A stretch of DNA of 14,794 bases, from positions 1-14,794 of the forward strand of contig SKOM01000142.1 of assembly GCA_007120095.1 (NCBI GenBank). Direction: 5' to 3'. The notes below the pieces were generated by a model. That model saw only the letters and a list, made by a program, of their open reading frames with translations. It made no database searches and was not told the origin of the DNA. Shown piece after piece: positions 1 through 7,028 of the stretch; within the stretch, counting starts at the first letter, position 1, and the number at the start of each line of letters is the position of its first letter. A program made the translations under genes and the position numbers. The stretch comes from Candidatus Competibacteraceae bacterium. GTDB lineage: Bacteria > Pseudomonadota > Gammaproteobacteria > Competibacterales > Competibacteraceae.

Positions 1-811
1 GGCCAGCCGCCACCGTCCTGCCCTCTAAAATAGATTCACTGGCCAGTAGCTCATGCACTACCGATACTGCTCGCACTACGGATAGATCCCAGTTGGAGCG
101 GAACAGTGAGGTACTGATCGGTACATCATCGGTGTGACCGGTAACGATGGTGTCAGCATCACAAACAGCCAGTATCCACCCCAGTCGCTGGATCACAGGG
201 CGCACCTCGGGGATCAGGTCGGCTCGACCCGAAGGAAAGGTGGCGTGTTCGGAGAATCGAATGACCACGCGCTCCTCATCGAAGCCGATCTGCACAGCAT
301 CTTGTGCTACATCCAGTTCGGTATGCAGTAAATATACCAGCATCTTGATTCCTGAATCAATTTCTACATCAGCCGGTATCCAGTCCGGGTCGTCAAATAC
401 AATTTCAGAGTCAATCTCCACGTCTAGATCCAAAGGGTCATAATCCAGGCGCTCAGGGCCATGAGCGGGCGCGGCGGGAGCGCCTTCAAAGGGAATGGGA
501 ATGTCCTGATCGAGGGGCGGCGCGAGCTCTTCTGGGTCGACCATTCCTTTAGGATCAGTCTGTAGTGAGCGTAGCGATACATCGAAAGCGGCCATAACGG
601 ATTGCGCGGCCAGTCGATAACGCTCGGCGTCCATCACGGTAAACGACAGCATCAGGATGAAAAATGTGAGCAACAACATGAATAAATCGGCCATGGTCAC
701 CATCCATCCGGGAGCACCCTTGGGTTTGGGTGGTGGCAAGGCGAATGAGCGTTTAGGACGTTGCTTGGCCGCAGCGGATTCGCCAGTGTCTGGTTTTGCA
801 GGTCTAGCCAT
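1..811 (-). CDS. pomB: Flagellar stator protein PomB/MotB family, OmpA-like C-terminus (3' end cut by window edge)
   Basis: Stator subunit that, with PomA, forms the ion channel driving flagellar rotation and anchors the complex to peptidoglycan. The ATG at 811-809 opens a frame of 270 codons with no stop to the left edge, so the C-terminus is missing. Seen: a basic, proline-rich cytoplasmic start (residues 1-35); one membrane segment at about 36-58 carrying the motif MVTMADLF with Asp42, the position of the essential ion-binding Asp of MotB/PomB; a periplasmic linker rich in Pro, Asp and Glu (about 85-155); and an OmpA/MotB peptidoglycan-binding domain from about 156, with the signature VTGHTDDVPI (223-232) and RSNWDLSVVRA (238-248). 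It starts 25 bp after pomA, so the two form an operon. No clear Shine-Dalgarno precedes the ATG. Na+ rather than H+ coupling is inferred from the partner's PomA-like sequence. MotD of the MotCD pair is the main alternative name. Confidence 0.9.
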   Translation of the reverse strand, partial: MARPAKPDTGESAAAKQRPKRSFALPPPKPKGAPGWMVTMADLFMLLLTFFILMLSFTVMDAERYRLAAQSVMAAFDVSLRSLQTDPKGMVDPEELAPPLDQDIPIPFEGAPAAPAHGPERLDYDPLDLDVEIDSEIVFDDPDWIPADVEIDSGIKMLVYLLHTELDVAQDAVQIGFDEERVVIRFSEHATFPSGRADLIPEVRPVIQRLGWILAVCDADTIVTGHTDDVPISTSLFRSNWDLSVVRAVSVVHELLASESILEGRTVAAG

Positions 812-836
812 AGGTCACTTACAGTTGAGTATCAGC

Positions 837-1601
837 TTAACTTTCTTCAAGTTGACCACGCTGAGTTGGTTCGAGGAAAGCGGTGAGCAATTCTTGCATG
901 ACCCGTGGGTTTTGTCCCTCAAGGATGCTGCGCATAGACGTCACAATCATTGCCATGATGCGCTGTTCATCCTGCTTTTTAGCCTGCAATTTATCGGCTA
1001 ACGGCAAGGCGATGACATTAGCGATAAAAACCCCGTAAAAGGTGGTCAGCAAAGCGACCGCCATCGCTGGCCCGATCGCAGAAGGGTCATCCATTTGACG
1101 CAGCATTTGCACTAAACCCACCAAGGTTCCCATCATGCCTAAGGCCGGTGCCGTTTCACCCACACCACGAAACACCTGTTCGGCCGTTTCATAACGCACG
1201 GTAGCTTGTTGCATCTCTTGCATTAAAGCGTCTTCAACCAGATCCGGTGGGTGACCGTCCACGGCCAGAGTAATGGCTTTACGCAAAAAATCATGTTCGG
1301 CCGGGTAATCTTCTAAACCGAGAATACCTTGTTTGCGCACCAAGAGCGCCAGTTCACGCAACTGAAAAACCAAATTAATCGGGCTATCATTTTTTTCTAA
1401 AAAAACCGTATGGAATGCCATACGCACAGCGCCGGTAACCGATAATAGCCGGTATTTGATCAAGGTTACGGCCAAGGTGCCCACCACTACAATGGCTATT
1501 CCCGGCAAGTTGATGAATGCCGCTATCCCGGAGCTGAACGCAATCGCCGCGACGATAACGAGGACACTTGCGATCAGACCGGCCAGAGTCATAATATCCA
1601 T
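837..1601 (-). CDS. pomA: Flagellar stator protein PomA (MotA/TolQ/ExbB family)
   Basis: Integral membrane stator subunit; five copies surround a PomB dimer and push on the rotor protein FliG. The product is 254 aa, nearly the same length as Vibrio PomA (253). Four hydrophobic segments are visible at about 5-30, 32-50, 150-170 and 176-201. The large cytoplasmic loop between the second and third contains basic Arg90/Lys91 and acidic Glu97/Asp98, as expected for FliG contacts. The family hallmarks APALGMMGTLVGLVQML (151-167), DDPSAIGPAMAVALLTTFYG (171-190) and the tail motif GQNPRV (229-234) are typical of PomA/MotC rather than E. coli MotA. Thr159 and Thr186/Thr187 align with threonines that are conserved in Na+-driven PomA, which supports Na+ coupling (inference). 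The ATG at 1601 is preceded by a weak AGG-type ribosome site. First gene of a pomA-pomB operon, divergent from fleQ. Confidence 0.9.
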   Translation of the reverse strand: MDIMTLAGLIASVLVIVAAIAFSSGIAAFINLPGIAIVVVGTLAVTLIKYRLLSVTGAVRMAFHTVFLEKNDSPINLVFQLRELALLVRKQGILGLEDYPAEHDFLRKAITLAVDGHPPDLVEDALMQEMQQATVRYETAEQVFRGVGETAPALGMMGTLVGLVQMLRQMDDPSAIGPAMAVALLTTFYGVFIANVIALPLADKLQAKKQDEQRIMAMIVTSMRSILEGQNPRVMQELLTAFLEPTQRGQLEES

Positions 1602-1886
1602 ATTGTTAGTTACCTAAAGGTATAAATAAGGTTTGATTCGTATTGAAACCAAAATCTGACCGCCAAGTTTTAAACTATCATACCAAGCATATGCAATTAT
1701 TATGCCGTGTGTAGATGTGCCGCAGCAGTGTAACTTCGCCAATTCCAGGCATAGTGCAGAATGTTGTAACCATTTAAGTCTGTATTTAGTCATTAGGCTT
1801 GACCGATAACGACATCACCGGGTAACTTAAACAGGATACTATTCATCAATAAACTGGCAGTGATTGAACCCTAGGGAGAAAGTCAA
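1602..1886. promoter_or_regulatory. Divergent intergenic region pomA | fleQ
   Basis: This 285-bp AT-richer gap separates the divergent pomA and fleQ starts and must hold promoters for both. No small gene, tRNA or terminator is visible. The best sigma-70-like candidate for fleQ is TTGACC (1799-1804), 18 bp, TAACTT (1823-1828), which is weak at the -10. I found no convincing sigma-54 (GG-N10-GC) or sigma-28 site for pomAB, although ACCGATAA at 1802-1809 resembles the sigma-28 -10 element without a matching -35. The pentamer GTAAC occurs at 1730, 1766 and 1822, and inverted at 1609. Confidence 0.4.
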
Positions 1887-3326
1887 GTGACGGCCATTCA
1901 TACCCTTGGTGATGGGGATTTGAACTCACTCCCTGTGCGGGTGTTACTTTTAGCTGGTTGTTCTGAACGTGCCGACTGTCTTAAAACAGTGCTGGAATTT
2001 CTGGAGTATAAACCGTCACTTCACCATGAGGTTCCGCTGCTAGAAGCAGGGCATGGCTGGCTGGCCTGGGTGATCAGCGGATGTTTGGGCCAGCAGCTCA
2101 CTGAGATATTGCTGCAGCTATCCGAGATGACTACCAATGTGCCCATTGTGCTGGTAGGCAAACCGGAGGAATTTCCCACTCTGCCGGCAGCAGTGCAGGC
2201 CCGAGTGGTGCGGCGGGTCGACTTGCCGATGCGCTATCCACAGTTAGCCAATGCACTGCAATGTGCCCGCCATGCCGTAGTCAATGGGGGGCTGCCGGGT
2301 GGTGCGCGGCCATTGGAGTTATTCCGCTCGCTTGTGGGGCGCAGTCCGGCCATCCAGCATATCCGCCGCCTGGTAACACGGGTGGCGGCAACCAATGCCA
2401 ATGTACTCATCCTTGGTGATACCGGTACGGGTAAGGAAGTGGTTGCGCGTAATATTCATCATGCATCCAGCCGACGTAACCGGCCTTTTGTGGCGGTCAA
2501 TTGCGGTGCGATACCGGCTGATCTGCTGGAGAGCGAATTGTTCGGCCATGAGAAAGGAGCTTTTACCGGCGCCCTGATTACTCGGCAAGGGCGTTTTGAA
2601 ATGGCCGATGGCGGAACGCTGTTTTTAGATGAGATTGGTGATATGCCGTTGCCGATGCAGGTCAAGTTGCTACGGGTATTGCAGGAACACAGCTTTGAGC
2701 GGGTAGGTGGCAATCGCAGTATCCGTTGTAATGTCCGTATTATTGCAGCAACCAATTGCAATCTTGAGGCGCAAATTGCCGAGCATAATTTTCGAGAAGA
2801 TTTGTATTACCGCCTGAATGTGTTTCCCATTGAAATTCCACCGTTGTGTCAGCGCCGTGGGGATCTGCCTCTATTGATTAGCGAGCTGACCGCTCGAATG
2901 GATGCTGAGGGACGTGGCATTGTGCGTTTAGGCAAATCATCCGTACGCGCTTTGTCGCGTTACTCGTGGCCCGGTAATGTGCGTGAATTAGCGAATCTCA
3001 TCGAGCGTTTGGCGATTATGCATCCCGGCGAGACAGTGGAGGTTGAGGATTTACCTGCTAAATTTCGTTGCGATGAAAACGCGGTATCAAGTGAGGGCGG
3101 TGTCGACTTACCTGATCAGGGATCAGCAACAGAACCCTATCTGCCCGAGCAGGGGATGGATCTGAGAGAATATCTGAACGAATTAGAAACGGTTTTGATT
3201 CGTCAAGCTTTAGAAGAGTCTTCCGGAATTGTCGCCCATGCCGCTAAGCTGCTGGGTTTGCGCCGCACCACCTTGGTTGAAAGAATGCGCAAGTTTGGCA
3301 TCTCCCGCCCTGAGAGTACCTCATGA
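1887..3326 (+). CDS. fleQ: FleQ/FlrA flagellar master regulator, sigma-54-dependent activator
   Basis: Enhancer-binding protein that activates RNA polymerase-sigma-54 at flagellar promoters; in Pseudomonas it also controls exopolysaccharide genes through c-di-GMP. The product is 479 aa (P. aeruginosa FleQ is 490). Domains: a degenerate FleQ-type receiver (about 15-130) lacking a recognisable phospho-acceptor Asp; a AAA+ domain (about 147-392) with Walker A GDTGTGKE (177-184), sigma-54 contact loop GAFTGA (224-229), Walker B TLFLDE (244-249) and WPGNVREL (361-368); and a C-terminal Fis-type helix-turn-helix (about 446-472, with LRRTTLVERMRKFG). The tail from residue 420 onward closely follows FleQ rather than NtrC-type activators. 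The LFRS motif (145-148), Arg188-Asn189 and Glu333/Arg337 correspond to reported FleQ c-di-GMP contacts. The GTG start at 1887 is supported by AGGGAG at 1873-1878. It sits next to pomAB, without fleSR following it. Confidence 0.94.
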   Translation: MTAIHTLGDGDLNSLPVRVLLLAGCSERADCLKTVLEFLEYKPSLHHEVPLLEAGHGWLAWVISGCLGQQLTEILLQLSEMTTNVPIVLVGKPEEFPTLPAAVQARVVRRVDLPMRYPQLANALQCARHAVVNGGLPGGARPLELFRSLVGRSPAIQHIRRLVTRVAATNANVLILGDTGTGKEVVARNIHHASSRRNRPFVAVNCGAIPADLLESELFGHEKGAFTGALITRQGRFEMADGGTLFLDEIGDMPLPMQVKLLRVLQEHSFERVGGNRSIRCNVRIIAATNCNLEAQIAEHNFREDLYYRLNVFPIEIPPLCQRRGDLPLLISELTARMDAEGRGIVRLGKSSVRALSRYSWPGNVRELANLIERLAIMHPGETVEVEDLPAKFRCDENAVSSEGGVDLPDQGSATEPYLPEQGMDLREYLNELETVLIRQALEESSGIVAHAAKLLGLRRTTLVERMRKFGISRPESTS

Positions 3327-3373
3327 TGTTGACTGGCGGCTCGCGTGCCTGTTGAGTTTCTTGTGAGTGACCT

Positions 3374-4450
3374 ATGAACATTATCAGCGACTGGATACGG
3401 CGTGTGTTGACCGATACCCAGGCCATTGTGTTGTTGCTTATCCTGTTGTTGGGTCTGGCTGTCGTTTTGCTGATGGGGCGTATGTTAGCGCCGGTTATCG
3501 CTGCGGTGGTTGTCGCCTATCTGCTCGAAGGTCTGGTTAGTTGGCTGGGACGCTGGCGAACGCCGCGTCGATACGCTGTGCTGTTGGTATTTTCATTATT
3601 TAGTCTACTGTTGATATTTCTGGTGTTCGCGCTATTGCCTATGCTCTCACGGCAGCTTTATCAATTAGCGCAACAATTGCCCACGATGTTGATTCAGGGC
3701 CAGGAGATGCTACTGAGTTTGCCGGAGAAATATCCCGCATTCGTCAGTACCCAGCAAATCAATGAACTCATCGCCAGTATTCGTGCCGAGGTGGGGACTC
3801 TAGGACAGTACCTGCTGACATGGTCGCTGGCCTCGGTGGTCAGCGTAATCACCTTGGCGGTGTATCTGTTTTTACTGCCATTGCTGGTGTTTTTCTTTCT
3901 TAAGGATAAAGAACGCATCATCAGTTGGTTTAAATCGTTTCTACCCCATGACTACACCTTATCCAAGCAGGTCTGGCATGAAGTCGACTTGCAAATGGGT
4001 AATTATGTTCGCGGTAAATTCTGGGAGATCATCATTGTTTGGGCTGTGAGCTTTGCGACGTTCCATATCTTAGGATTACAGTTCGCCATGCTTTTGGGTT
4101 TAATGGTGGGAGTGTCGGTTATCATCCCCTATATCGGGGCTGCAGTCGTCACCGTGCCAGTGGCCTTGGTTGGGTTATTTCAGTGGGGATTCGGCCAGGA
4201 GTTCGTGTGGCTGATGATAGCCTATGCGATCATCCAAATCCTAGATGGTAATGTTCTGGTGCCGTTGTTGTTTTCCGAAGTCGTGGATTTGCATCCCATC
4301 GCTATCATTGTCGCGGTGCTGGTCTTTGGCGGTATTTGGGGCTTCTGGGGGGTGTTTTTCGCTATTCCGCTGGCGACTGTGGTGCAGGCGGTGATCAAAG
4401 CGTGGCCCGCTGGCGGGGTCAACGATGTGCGGCCCACGGAGCCGGTTTGA
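3374..4450 (+). CDS. AI-2E/PerM family membrane permease
   Basis: Polytopic inner-membrane protein of 358 aa in the AI-2E transporter family (PerM, YdiK, TqsA relatives). Members have been linked to autoinducer-2 or ion/antiporter transport, and the substrate here cannot be read from sequence. Seen: two N-terminal hydrophobic segments (about 17-55); another at about 68-95; an amphipathic soluble stretch (about 95-150); and further hydrophobic segments from about 150 onward. The conserved C-terminal block includes PYIGAAVVTVPVAL, then IIQILDGNVLVPLL, then GGIWGFWGVFFAIPLA near the end, which is diagnostic of the family. The ATG at 3374 has no strong Shine-Dalgarno. It lies 47 bp after fleQ with no terminator seen between, so read-through from fleQ is plausible. 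Its 3' end faces the PhoH gene across 11 bp. Confidence 0.85.
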   Translation: MNIISDWIRRVLTDTQAIVLLLILLLGLAVVLLMGRMLAPVIAAVVVAYLLEGLVSWLGRWRTPRRYAVLLVFSLFSLLLIFLVFALLPMLSRQLYQLAQQLPTMLIQGQEMLLSLPEKYPAFVSTQQINELIASIRAEVGTLGQYLLTWSLASVVSVITLAVYLFLLPLLVFFFLKDKERIISWFKSFLPHDYTLSKQVWHEVDLQMGNYVRGKFWEIIIVWAVSFATFHILGLQFAMLLGLMVGVSVIIPYIGAAVVTVPVALVGLFQWGFGQEFVWLMIAYAIIQILDGNVLVPLLFSEVVDLHPIAIIVAVLVFGGIWGFWGVFFAIPLATVVQAVIKAWPAGGVNDVRPTEPV

Positions 4451-4461
4451 GTGCGCGACGG

Positions 4462-5850
4462 TTACAAGTTGTCGGAAGCAAATTCGGCCAGCCGTGAGCG
4501 CTCGCCGCGATGCAGTGTGATATGGCCAGCGAATGCCCAGTGCTTAAACCGATCCACGACATAGGTCAACCCGGAGCTGGTCTCGGTGAGATAGGGAGTG
4601 TCGATTTGAGCGATGTTACCTAAGCACACAACCTTGGTGCCCGGACCGGCGCGGGTGATCAGGGTCTTCATCTGTTTAGCGGTTAAATTCTGCGCTTCGT
4701 CGACAATCAGAAATTTATTGAGAAACGTCCGTCCACGCATGAAATTAAGCGCATGAATTTTAATCCGGCTGGATAACAGCTCCTGGGTCGCCGCCCGTCC
4801 CCAGGATCCGCCTTGTTCGTTACTGCTCAGCACTTCCAAATTGTCCATTAGCGCACCCATCCATGGCGTCATTTTTTCTTCTTCAGTGCCGGGGAGAAAG
4901 CCAATGTCTTCGCCGACCGGCACGGTGACCCGGGTCATGATGATTTGCTGATAGCGTTTTTCATCGAGAATCTGTGCCAGACCCGCAGCCAGGGTGAGCA
5001 GTGTCTTGCCTGTGCCAGCCGCGCCGAGCAAAGAAACAAAATCCATCTCCGGATCGAGCAACAGATTCAGGGCGATATTTTGCTCCAGATTGCGAGCGGT
5101 GATGCCCCAAACCGTTTGGCGTTCCAGGCTATAATCCTTGATTCGTTCCAGTACGACGCTCTGACCTTCGCGACGCCGCACTAGATAGCCCAGCGGATCA
5201 TCAGGCAACACGATGCATTGGTTACAGTACCAGCTCGATACCTGCGGCCCGCTGATTCGGTAGAAGGTTCGCCCTTCTTCATGCCACGCGTCTAAATCCT
5301 GGCTGTGGGTAGACCAAAAATCCTCGGGAGCCTGCCACACCCCGCTGTACAGCAGACTGACATCGTCCAGTGTTTGATCATTATAGTAATCTTCAGCATG
5401 GATGCCGAGAATCGCCGCTTTAATGCGTAAATTGATATCCTTGGAGACCAGGGTTACCGCATGGCGTTGTTGCAACGCCATGGCTACGCCGAGAATATCG
5501 TTATCAGGGGTATGGCCGGGCAGTATTTCCGGCACAGGGTTGGTCAATGGCTGGGTTTGGAAAAACAGCCGTCCACCGGGGGGTTGACCGATATCACCTA
5601 ACCCCGGCAGGACAAGCCCGTGCTCAATACCATCGTGACTGACATTAGCCATCAGGTCATCAAGAAAACGACTGACTTGGCGTACATTGCGTGCCAGTTC
5701 AGATTGGCCTTTCTTGGCACGATCCAGCTCTTCCAGCACCATCATCGGCAACAGAATATCATGCTCATGGAAGCGAAACAGCGCCGTAGGGTCGTGCATG
5801 AGCACGTTGGTATCGAGCACGAATAAGCGCTTGCCGGTCGGTCTGGTCAC
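4462..5850 (-). CDS. phoH2: PhoH family ATPase with N-terminal PIN domain (PhoH2-type)
   Basis: Predicted cytoplasmic RNA-acting enzyme of 462 aa joining a PIN-domain ribonuclease to a PhoH P-loop ATPase; characterised PhoH2 proteins have sequence-dependent RNA unwinding and cleavage activities. Seen: the PIN domain (about 8-155) starts with FVLDTNVLMHD (Asp13) and has acidic Glu40/Glu41, Asp116/Asp118 and Asp138, matching the catalytic acidic set. The PhoH domain (about 250-455) has Walker A GAAGTGKT (276-283) and Walker B FLIVDEAQN (380-388). The GTG start at 5850-5848 overlaps the bcp stop in a GTGA junction, with AGGAG upstream inside bcp, so translation is probably coupled. Family length agrees. 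It converges on the permease gene. The physiological substrate is unknown; phosphate-starvation control should not be assumed from the name, since no Pho box is visible. Confidence 0.88.
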   Translation of the reverse strand: MTRPTGKRLFVLDTNVLMHDPTALFRFHEHDILLPMMVLEELDRAKKGQSELARNVRQVSRFLDDLMANVSHDGIEHGLVLPGLGDIGQPPGGRLFFQTQPLTNPVPEILPGHTPDNDILGVAMALQQRHAVTLVSKDINLRIKAAILGIHAEDYYNDQTLDDVSLLYSGVWQAPEDFWSTHSQDLDAWHEEGRTFYRISGPQVSSWYCNQCIVLPDDPLGYLVRRREGQSVVLERIKDYSLERQTVWGITARNLEQNIALNLLLDPEMDFVSLLGAAGTGKTLLTLAAGLAQILDEKRYQQIIMTRVTVPVGEDIGFLPGTEEEKMTPWMGALMDNLEVLSSNEQGGSWGRAATQELLSSRIKIHALNFMRGRTFLNKFLIVDEAQNLTAKQMKTLITRAGPGTKVVCLGNIAQIDTPYLTETSSGLTYVVDRFKHWAFAGHITLHRGERSRLAEFASDNL

Positions 5851-6320
5851 TCAGCCAGCTCCTGCGCAGCCGCCAGTACCTCGGCCACATGTCCGGGCAC
5901 CTTAACGTCGCGCCACTCACGGCATAATACTCCTTGACGATCAATCAGGAAAGTGCTGCGCTCGATACCCATAACCTGTTTGCCATACCTGTTTTTAAGC
6001 TTCATGACTCCGAACAGTTGGCATAGGGTCTCGTCGGTATCAGCGAGTAAATCAAACGGGAAGTCATGTTGGGCGCGAAATTTTTCATGGGATTTGAGAT
6101 CGTCGCGGGACACTCCGAAAATAAAAGTGTCCAGCGCCTGAAATGCCGCATAGTGGTCGCGGAAATCCTGGCCCTCAGTGGTGCAACCCGGCGTGTCATC
6201 TTTAGGGTAGAAATACAGCACCACAGGATGCCCGCGCAACGCGCTGAGATGCAGGGTTTGATCACCGGTGGCCGCAGCCGTAAAATCAGGTACCGCTTGG
6301 TTCAGTTGTACTTGGCTCAT
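5847..6320 (-). CDS. bcp: Thioredoxin-dependent peroxiredoxin Bcp/PrxQ
   Basis: Cytoplasmic thiol peroxidase that reduces H2O2 and organic hydroperoxides using reductant such as thioredoxin. The product is 157 aa (E. coli Bcp is 156). Seen: the thioredoxin-fold peroxidatic motif YFYPKDDTPGCTTEG, with peroxidatic Cys46 and the preceding Thr43/Pro44; a later Arg (Arg121, in IERSTFLID) matches the conserved active-site Arg. The usual resolving Cys five residues after Cys46 is replaced by Gln51. Two other cysteines are present, Cys100 (aligned with E. coli Cys99) and Cys133. The ATG at 6320-6318 follows a good GAGAGGA ribosome site. It is the middle gene of gcvR-bcp-phoH2: 31 bp after gcvR, and its TGA overlaps the GTG of phoH2 by three bases. 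The gcvR-bcp pairing next to dapA is also found in E. coli. Confidence 0.93.
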   Translation of the reverse strand: MSQVQLNQAVPDFTAAATGDQTLHLSALRGHPVVLYFYPKDDTPGCTTEGQDFRDHYAAFQALDTFIFGVSRDDLKSHEKFRAQHDFPFDLLADTDETLCQLFGVMKLKNRYGKQVMGIERSTFLIDRQGVLCREWRDVKVPGHVAEVLAAAQELAE

Positions 6321-6351
6321 TACTTGATCCTCTCAGGGGGGCACTAGCCGG

Positions 6352-6879
6352 TTAACCTTTCACCGGTTCCAGCAGTGCATCCCAATCGTGTTCATCACAA
6401 ATGTCGAAAAATTCATCTCGCAGCATACCGACATGCACCTGCTCGGGTATGCTGACGACAAGATTCACCGCCAGCATCGGTGTGGCTGTGTGCGCAACCC
6501 GGTAACTGCGCGAGGCAAAATCATCGATGCGCACCTCGCGACTGTTAAAGAAATCGATGATCCGAAGAATCACGCAAGGGCGCTCCAGCGCGGTGATTTC
6601 AGCCGCATAGGGCCGAAAATCAGGGTGTTCACGAAAACCATGACTGCGTCGAATCAGGCAACGTAGCTTGTGGGAGCGTTCCAGTTTTTGCAACTGGGTT
6701 TCCAGGCGGGCCAGTGTGTTCCAATTGCCCTGCACCAACAATAACATACTGGTTACATCGCCTAACAGCGTCATACGGCTGTCCAGAATATCGCATTTGC
6801 AGTCTTGCACCGTGCGTGTTAACGCCTCTACCGTTTCGGGACGGTCTTCACCTAACACCGCTACCGCTAGAAAGTTCAC
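6352..6879 (-). CDS. gcvR: Glycine cleavage system regulator GcvR-like, two ACT domains
   Basis: Predicted 175-aa accessory repressor; in E. coli GcvR binds the activator GcvA and blocks glycine-cleavage operon activation when glycine is low. Seen: two ACT-type regions (about 3-80 and 92-170). The first contains VAVLGEDRPETVEALT followed by CDILDSRMTLLGDVTSMLLL, the arrangement found in GcvR. No helix-turn-helix is present, as expected for a protein that acts through a partner. I chose the GTG at 6879-6877 because AGGGGGA lies just upstream and the encoded N-terminus (MNFLAVAVLGEDRP) starts at the ACT domain. A longer TTG start at 6954 would add 25 residues unlike the family and run through the -35 region of dapA. 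It is divergent from dapA and first in the gcvR-bcp-phoH2 run, the same local order as E. coli dapA | gcvR-bcp. Confidence 0.87.
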   Translation of the reverse strand: MNFLAVAVLGEDRPETVEALTRTVQDCKCDILDSRMTLLGDVTSMLLLVQGNWNTLARLETQLQKLERSHKLRCLIRRSHGFREHPDFRPYAAEITALERPCVILRIIDFFNSREVRIDDFASRSYRVAHTATPMLAVNLVVSIPEQVHVGMLRDEFFDICDEHDWDALLEPVKG

Positions 6880-6957
6880 CTTGTCCCCCTGATTGATTGC
6901 TCCATTATTTTCATAGTGGCTGTCGCGCCCAGACGCATCAAGTCCAGACAACAATGC

Positions 6958-6986
6958 TTGTCAAGTCGGCAGGGGGTACGTAACAT
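6958..6986 (+). promoter_or_regulatory. Candidate sigma-70 promoter of dapA, overlapping a divergent -35
   Basis: TTGTCA (6958-6963; five of six bases match the -35 consensus) is followed after exactly 17 bp by TAACAT (6981-6986; four of six match the -10 consensus). This would start transcription near 6993 and give a leader of about 35 bases before dapA. On the opposite strand, the same site contains a perfect TTGACA (6964-6959) pointing toward gcvR, although no good -10 follows at 16-18 bp. Confidence 0.5.
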
Positions 6987-7028
6987 CTTAGGGTTAAAGT
7001 CCAATGTGTAAAATTCCGAGGCAAAAGC

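Noticed and set aside
134..443. Plus-strand open frames of 65 and 98 codons near the left edge
   Set aside because: They lie antisense to pomB, whose open frame, membrane segment and OmpA-domain signature are clear. The overlapping products resemble no family and are low-complexity Ser-rich.
657..1001. Plus-strand frame of 114 codons spanning the pomA-pomB junction
   Set aside because: Antisense to two well-supported genes; no recognisable domain.
1783..1809. Possible sigma-28 promoter (ACCGATAA) upstream of fleQ
   Set aside because: The -35 at the required spacing is TATTTAGT, a poor match to TAAAGTTT, and fleQ-type genes sit at the top of the flagellar hierarchy, where sigma-28 control is not expected.
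1609..1826. Four copies of GTAAC in the pomA-fleQ region
   Set aside because: A 5-mer is too short and the spacings (36 and 56 bp) show no pattern; kept only as a note in the intergenic entry.
6880..6954. TTG-initiated extension of gcvR by 25 residues
   Set aside because: The added residues do not resemble GcvR and no ribosome site precedes them. The GTG at 6879 has AGGGGGA directly upstream.
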